A DNA stretch of 64,000 nt from Polytrichum commune (lineage: Eukaryota; Streptophyta; Polytrichopsida; Polytrichales; Polytrichaceae), in the NCBI GenBank assembly GCA_950295325.1, contig OX485808.1:38525180-38589179 (forward strand), in the 5' to 3' direction. A program made the position numbers and the translations under genes. Below the pieces are notes generated by a model that had not been told where the DNA came from, made no database searches, and was given only the letters and a program-made list of their open reading frames with translations. Of this stretch, positions 60,101-64,000 are shown piece after piece. The first letter of the stretch is position 1. Each line of letters opens with the position of its first letter.

Positions 60101-60683
60101 GAGGGGGAATGTGCTTTCCATATCAAGAGGGACTCCTCCTACTGCCCTAGGACCAATAATTGGCCTTGGCGTGGGCACGATATTACTTACTCATCCAAAG
60201 ATCAGGACAGTGAAAGTTGATATGAATAACACCAAGGGGTTGATCACACCGACCACTTCTGGCATCATTCGTCGGCATCTCCAACCGTACTTACATGACA
60301 AATGTTGGGCCAACATCTAATTCTGAACATAATCCCCAACAATTCCACAATTAGAACCGGACGGAGGGTTTGGTGTGATCGGGCCCTTCCTTCCTCCCTC
60401 CCTTCCTTTGAGTCTTGCAATGCGATATTAGGGGAAAGGTGATCGGATGTTGAGGAGTGAAGGCATTGAAGCCGATGGAAGTAGGTATTCCAAATTCGTA
60501 ATACAGCCAAACTGAAAGCCATCCATTGGAATATCCCAACTGCAACTTATCACAAACTCCTCCTCACGCACAGCAAATCATCCGAAGAATTAATGGAATG
60601 GATCGGTTTGCCGATTGCATGAGTCAACTATCCCAAAGACTTGTGACCCCCATGACACTTCTAAGGGTAGATGATGGGTCGTA

Positions 60684-61184
60684 GGGCCACTTCACACACG
60701 AGCCAAGAGCCGTGACCATGAAATTGTGAGAGCCCAAAAGAAAGTGTCCAAAGGCCGTCCCAAAGACATCTCCAACATCATGTAGTGTGGTCACGGATCT
60801 TCAAGTGTAGTGTGAAGTCATCTGTGACTGGGTGCTCAACCAAATGCTATTTCAATGAATTTCTATTCATGCGGGTCTTCACACATGATAAACTAAGAAT
60901 AAATCGACGGTTGTGAGCGTTCGGAGTGCCATGGTCTCCCGGCTTCGTGTTAGGCCTACCTCGAAGAGGTGGTTTTTGAAAATAGTCCAAGTGACCATGA
61001 AACATGATCCATCCGATGCCATGTAGGAATCCACGTAGACTTTACATCCATCTTGCATTCACATACTCCATTGGTCCCTCAAGCGTAGTGTGAAGCGAAG
61101 TTGGACCGGCTCTGCCTTTTCCAGCAATGAGAGTGCTTGAAGTGTAATGGTCACGGGCTCTCAGTCTCGTGTGTGAAGTGGCCC
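60684..61184. mobile_element. Tourist-like MITE (GGGCCACTTCACAC family)
   Basis: The ends GGGCCACTTCACACACGAGC and the inverted TCTCGTGTGTGAAGTGGCCC bound 501 bp. The flanks are GTA (left) and TTA (right), so one base has changed. The body matches 63176-63674 closely. Confidence 0.85.
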
Positions 61185-61199
61185 TTAAATGGTTACTTC

Positions 61200-61510
61200 T
61201 CCCAACTAGCCCACTTCTCCGAGGATATGAAAACATGTGATTAGTACAAGATGGTTTGCAATTTCGAAACCGAGGTCATAGCCATTTTTTTCATGAATTT
61301 CGAAGCTCATATGAATATATTATTTAAAGTGAAGTTCATTGTTAAAGTGCAGATTCTCGCATTCATTACATGGTCACATAGGGCCCCCCAAATTATGTTG
61401 ATTGTTGAGCCTAGAATGGTTATCATATTTCGAGCATGAAATCTAATCTTTTTCAAACGCATGTCTTTTTGGTATATGTTCTTGGAGCCACACCAAACCA
61501 CATACCACTT
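61200..61510. repeat. dispersed repeat, copy 3
   Basis: Same phrases as 46770-47110 and 54330-54610: GATATGAAAACATGTGATTA, GAGCCTAGAATGGTTATC, ACGCATGTCTTTTTGGT, AAACCACATACCAC. Confidence 0.55.
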
Positions 61511-63172
61511 CGATCAAGATAAGGAACCGAATTAGGGTTGTCTACTTTAGAAAACATGGCGAGAGGTGATTGTTGGATACAAGCGTACATTTTATCCATC
61601 TGTGATATAAACGTGCCCTCCATAGGTTTGTGATTGATTCAGCTCAAATATGTTGTGTTATAATGAATTAGACTATTGAAAGTAAATGTTGGTGTCGAAT
61701 CATTTTGTGTTAAGCAACCTTTGATCTATATATTTATGTAGGTGTGTTTATTGGATGGATGAGAGGTGTGCATGTATGTCATAACTCCCTAACACCATCA
61801 ACTATGGTCACATACAACATTATGATTCTACACAATTGGCATGCGTGTGTTAAAGTGTACCACTACAAACGCTAGTAGAAAACATGGTTCCAAATAACAG
61901 AATAAAAATAGCAAGTTATTAAAAAAAAGATTGGTGCAATCTATCTTTGACGTGTCATAATTCAAGAGAGCAGTTGTTTGGAACCATGATTCATACTAGC
62001 ATGACATAACATGACTCAACCTCTCACGTTTGCTTCTTTTTGAAAAGGGGAGTACGAGGGAGTGAGAGGGATGACAATCGCAATATATTATGAGATTGAG
62101 GCATACATATATTTGGTGGCCAATAGACATGGCTATTGTTCTCCTTCTTTAGTATGACACGTTTGGGAAACACAAAAAAATTTGTATTATCGAGATGTCG
62201 TCTTCTCCTTAATATGATAAATGGCGTAAAGTTGTTGTATTATCGAGGGAATACGAAAACATAAGTAATTTGAGCTTTAAAATATAGACAATGAGTTTAA
62301 GCTATATATATATATATATGGATGATATGAAATAATGACTCATAACTCCAAACAAATACAAATAATCTCAAGAATTCTTGAAATAGGAGTCCAAAGATCT
62401 TCGGTGTTGCCTACCCAAGTTAACAACTGTCATCTTATCTAAATTCCCTACTAGCTTTTGAAAACTATTAATTTCATTAACACCAAAATATAAAGAGTTC
62501 TCTAATAAGAAACTAGACAACAATGATGCATGACGTTTAGCATCAAGATACTGGTGATATTATATCACCCGTGTACAAGGCAACATACTAGGGAGGAGGC
62601 CACTCTAACCCTAACCATGTCCATTCTACACTAGTAACCCTAATAATCACCAAGTTCCCAATGGTAAGTGAAGTTCCCAAGCAGTTCCCAAGTGAAAATG
62701 GATGTGTTTTAGATATACATAACATAGATGAAAAGAATTTGAACATGAAACACCTCTTTAATATGACAAAACGGAGATTCTAAATGTCGCATTATCGAGT
62801 GTTTTGGTTGTACAAAGGAGGGAGTTTTGAACTCAAAAGTTTGGTCTCACAAAAATGTGTCGTGATATTGAGGGTGTTGTATAAACGAGTGTCGTATTAA
62901 CAAGGCTAGACTGTAGTAGGTTGCGAGGAAAATGCATGTGGGCCTACACCCACCAAACATGGAGGAACGCGTAAGAATAAACAATGTGATATGGAATCAT
63001 TAGTTCTAGTAACCCCCACCCGGGTTAACTAGCTACTAGTTGTCATGCCATTTAGTATACATTTGTCAAGCTAAATGCCGCTTATTTTGTAAGGGAGGCC
63101 TAAAATTAAAGGGACATAAAACCCGGAAAACACACCAGGCCCCACAATGCATCGGTGCATTTGCCCTACATC
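61511..63172. other. gene-free stretch, possible decayed pogo-like element
   Basis: A (TA)n microsatellite lies at about 62304-62319. Phrases such as TATTATCGAG and TTAATATGACA recur at 62180, 62230, 62760 and 62790. The stretch ends GTTAACAAGG-like then CTAGACTGTA (about 62905), resembling a CAGTCTAG...AATACGACA pogo-type end, but the left partner is unclear. Confidence 0.35.
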
Positions 63173-63175
63173 TTA

Positions 63176-63674
63176 GGGCCACTTCACACATGAGCCAAGA
63201 GCCGTGACCGTGAAGTTGTGAGAGCCCAAAAGAAAGTGTCCAAAAGCCATCCCAAGACACCTCCAAAATCATGTAGTGTGGTCACAAACCCTCAAGTGTA
63301 GTGTGAAGTCATATGTGACCGGGCCCTCAACCAAATGCAATTTCAATGAGTTTTTATTCATGCGGGTCCTCATGCATGATAAATAAGAATAAATCAACGC
63401 TTGTGAACATTCGGAGTGCCATGGTCTCCTGGTTTTGTGTTAGGCCTACCTCCAAGAGGTGGTCTTTGAAAATAGTCCAAGTGACCATGAAACATGATCC
63501 ATTCGATGCCATGTGGGAGTCCATGTAGACTTTACATCCAACTTGCATTCACTTACTCCGTTGGTCCCTCAAGCGTAGTGTGAAGCAAACTTGAACCGGC
63601 TCCGCCTTTTCCACCAATGAGAGTGCTTGAAATGTATTGGACACGGGCTCTCAGTCTCGTGTGTGAAGTGGCCC
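63176..63674. mobile_element. Tourist-like MITE (GGGCCACTTCACAC family), intact
   Basis: The 499-bp element has inverted ends GGGCCACTTCACACATGAGC and TCTCGTGTGTGAAGTGGCCC, flanked by TTA on both sides (63173-63175, 63675-63677). It is non-coding. Confidence 0.9.
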
Positions 63675-63677
63675 TTA

Positions 63678-64000
63678 GGGCCACTTCACACACGAGCCAA
63701 GAGCTGTGACCATGAAATTGTGAGATCCCAAAAGAAAGTGTCCAAAGGCCGTCCCAACACACCTCCAAAATCGTGTAGTGTGGTCACGGATCCTCAAGTG
63801 TAAGGTGAAGCCTTATGTAACCAGGCCCTCAACCAAATGCTATTTCAATGAATCTCTAATCATGCGGGTCCTCACACATGATAAAATAGAATAAATCAAC
63901 GGTTGTGAGTGTTTGGAATGCCATGATCTCCCGGTTTTGTGTTGGACCTACCTCCAAGAGATGGTTTTTGAAAATAGTCCGAGTGACCATGAAACATGAT
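63678..64000. mobile_element. Tourist-like MITE, same family, cut by the window end
   Basis: It begins GGGCCACTTCACACACGAGC immediately after the TTA that closes the previous copy and runs off the window in the same orientation. The two copies share one TTA, so this is a head-to-tail pair. Confidence 0.85.

Larger units (their letters stand above)
58177..60368. repeat. 267-bp tandem array, four units, interrupted by a hAT element
   Basis: Units 1-3 are contiguous (matching points 58190, 58457, 58724, an exact 267-bp step) and unit 4 resumes at 60101. Units 2 and 3 are virtually identical, so amplification was recent. Each unit keeps a 69-codon plus frame (starting MLS.SRGTPPTALGPTIGLG), probably by sequence identity rather than selection. 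Confidence 0.95.

Overview
This window looks like nuclear DNA from a plant-lineage (streptophyte) genome that is poor in genes and rich in repeats. The evidence is GT-AG introns in every host gene, three conserved eukaryotic genes whose proteins read like plant orthologues, and dense nested plant-style MITEs. I cannot name the species. No rRNA, tRNA, CRISPR array or bacterial-type operon was seen.

Three host genes are supported. (1) COX11, minus strand, 2467-4550, five exons: the mitochondrial copper chaperone for cytochrome c oxidase. (2) An exportin-7 (XPO7/RanBP16-type) gene, plus strand, 28358-32058, about 1054 aa, with a single intron. (3) A homologue of the C2orf69/UPF0565 alpha/beta-hydrolase-like family, minus strand, 47577-52856, four exons, about 383 aa. 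COX11 acts in mitochondria, the C2orf69 family is linked to mitochondria in animals, and XPO7 acts in nuclear transport. They look like unrelated neighbours.

The most notable feature is a 3.06-kb element at 17738-20798. It carries a degenerate, intron-containing Crypton-type (DUF3504-like) tyrosine recombinase. Unusually for a Crypton it has 27-bp terminal inverted repeats (25/27 identical). Its left end holds an 11-7-11 dyad shaped like a tyrosine-recombinase crossover site. A 103-bp hairpin (17633-17735) abuts it, and motifs from that hairpin recur at the right end. To my knowledge Cryptons are described mainly from fungi, oomycetes and animals.

The rest is layered mobile DNA. At least nine Tourist/PIF-Harbinger-like MITEs share a GGGCC-type end and TTA/TAA/TGA target duplications. 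A 222-223 bp MITE family has 11-bp target duplications. There is a pogo/Lemi-like MITE with TA ends, a deletion-derivative hAT element with a perfect 8-bp duplication inside a 267-bp tandem array, a solo LTR inside a MITE, and a dead L1-type LINE. Regions: 1-2.4 kb gene-free; 2.4-4.6 kb COX11; 4.6-12.3 kb MITEs and a G+C-richer block; 13.1-15.3 kb LINE and retroelement debris; 15.8-20.8 kb nested MITEs and the Crypton; 20.8-27.4 kb MITEs; 27.4-33 kb XPO7; 33-44 kb A+T-rich repeats and the solo LTR; 47.5-52.9 kb C2orf69 homologue; 54-64 kb dispersed repeats, tandem array, hAT and MITEs.
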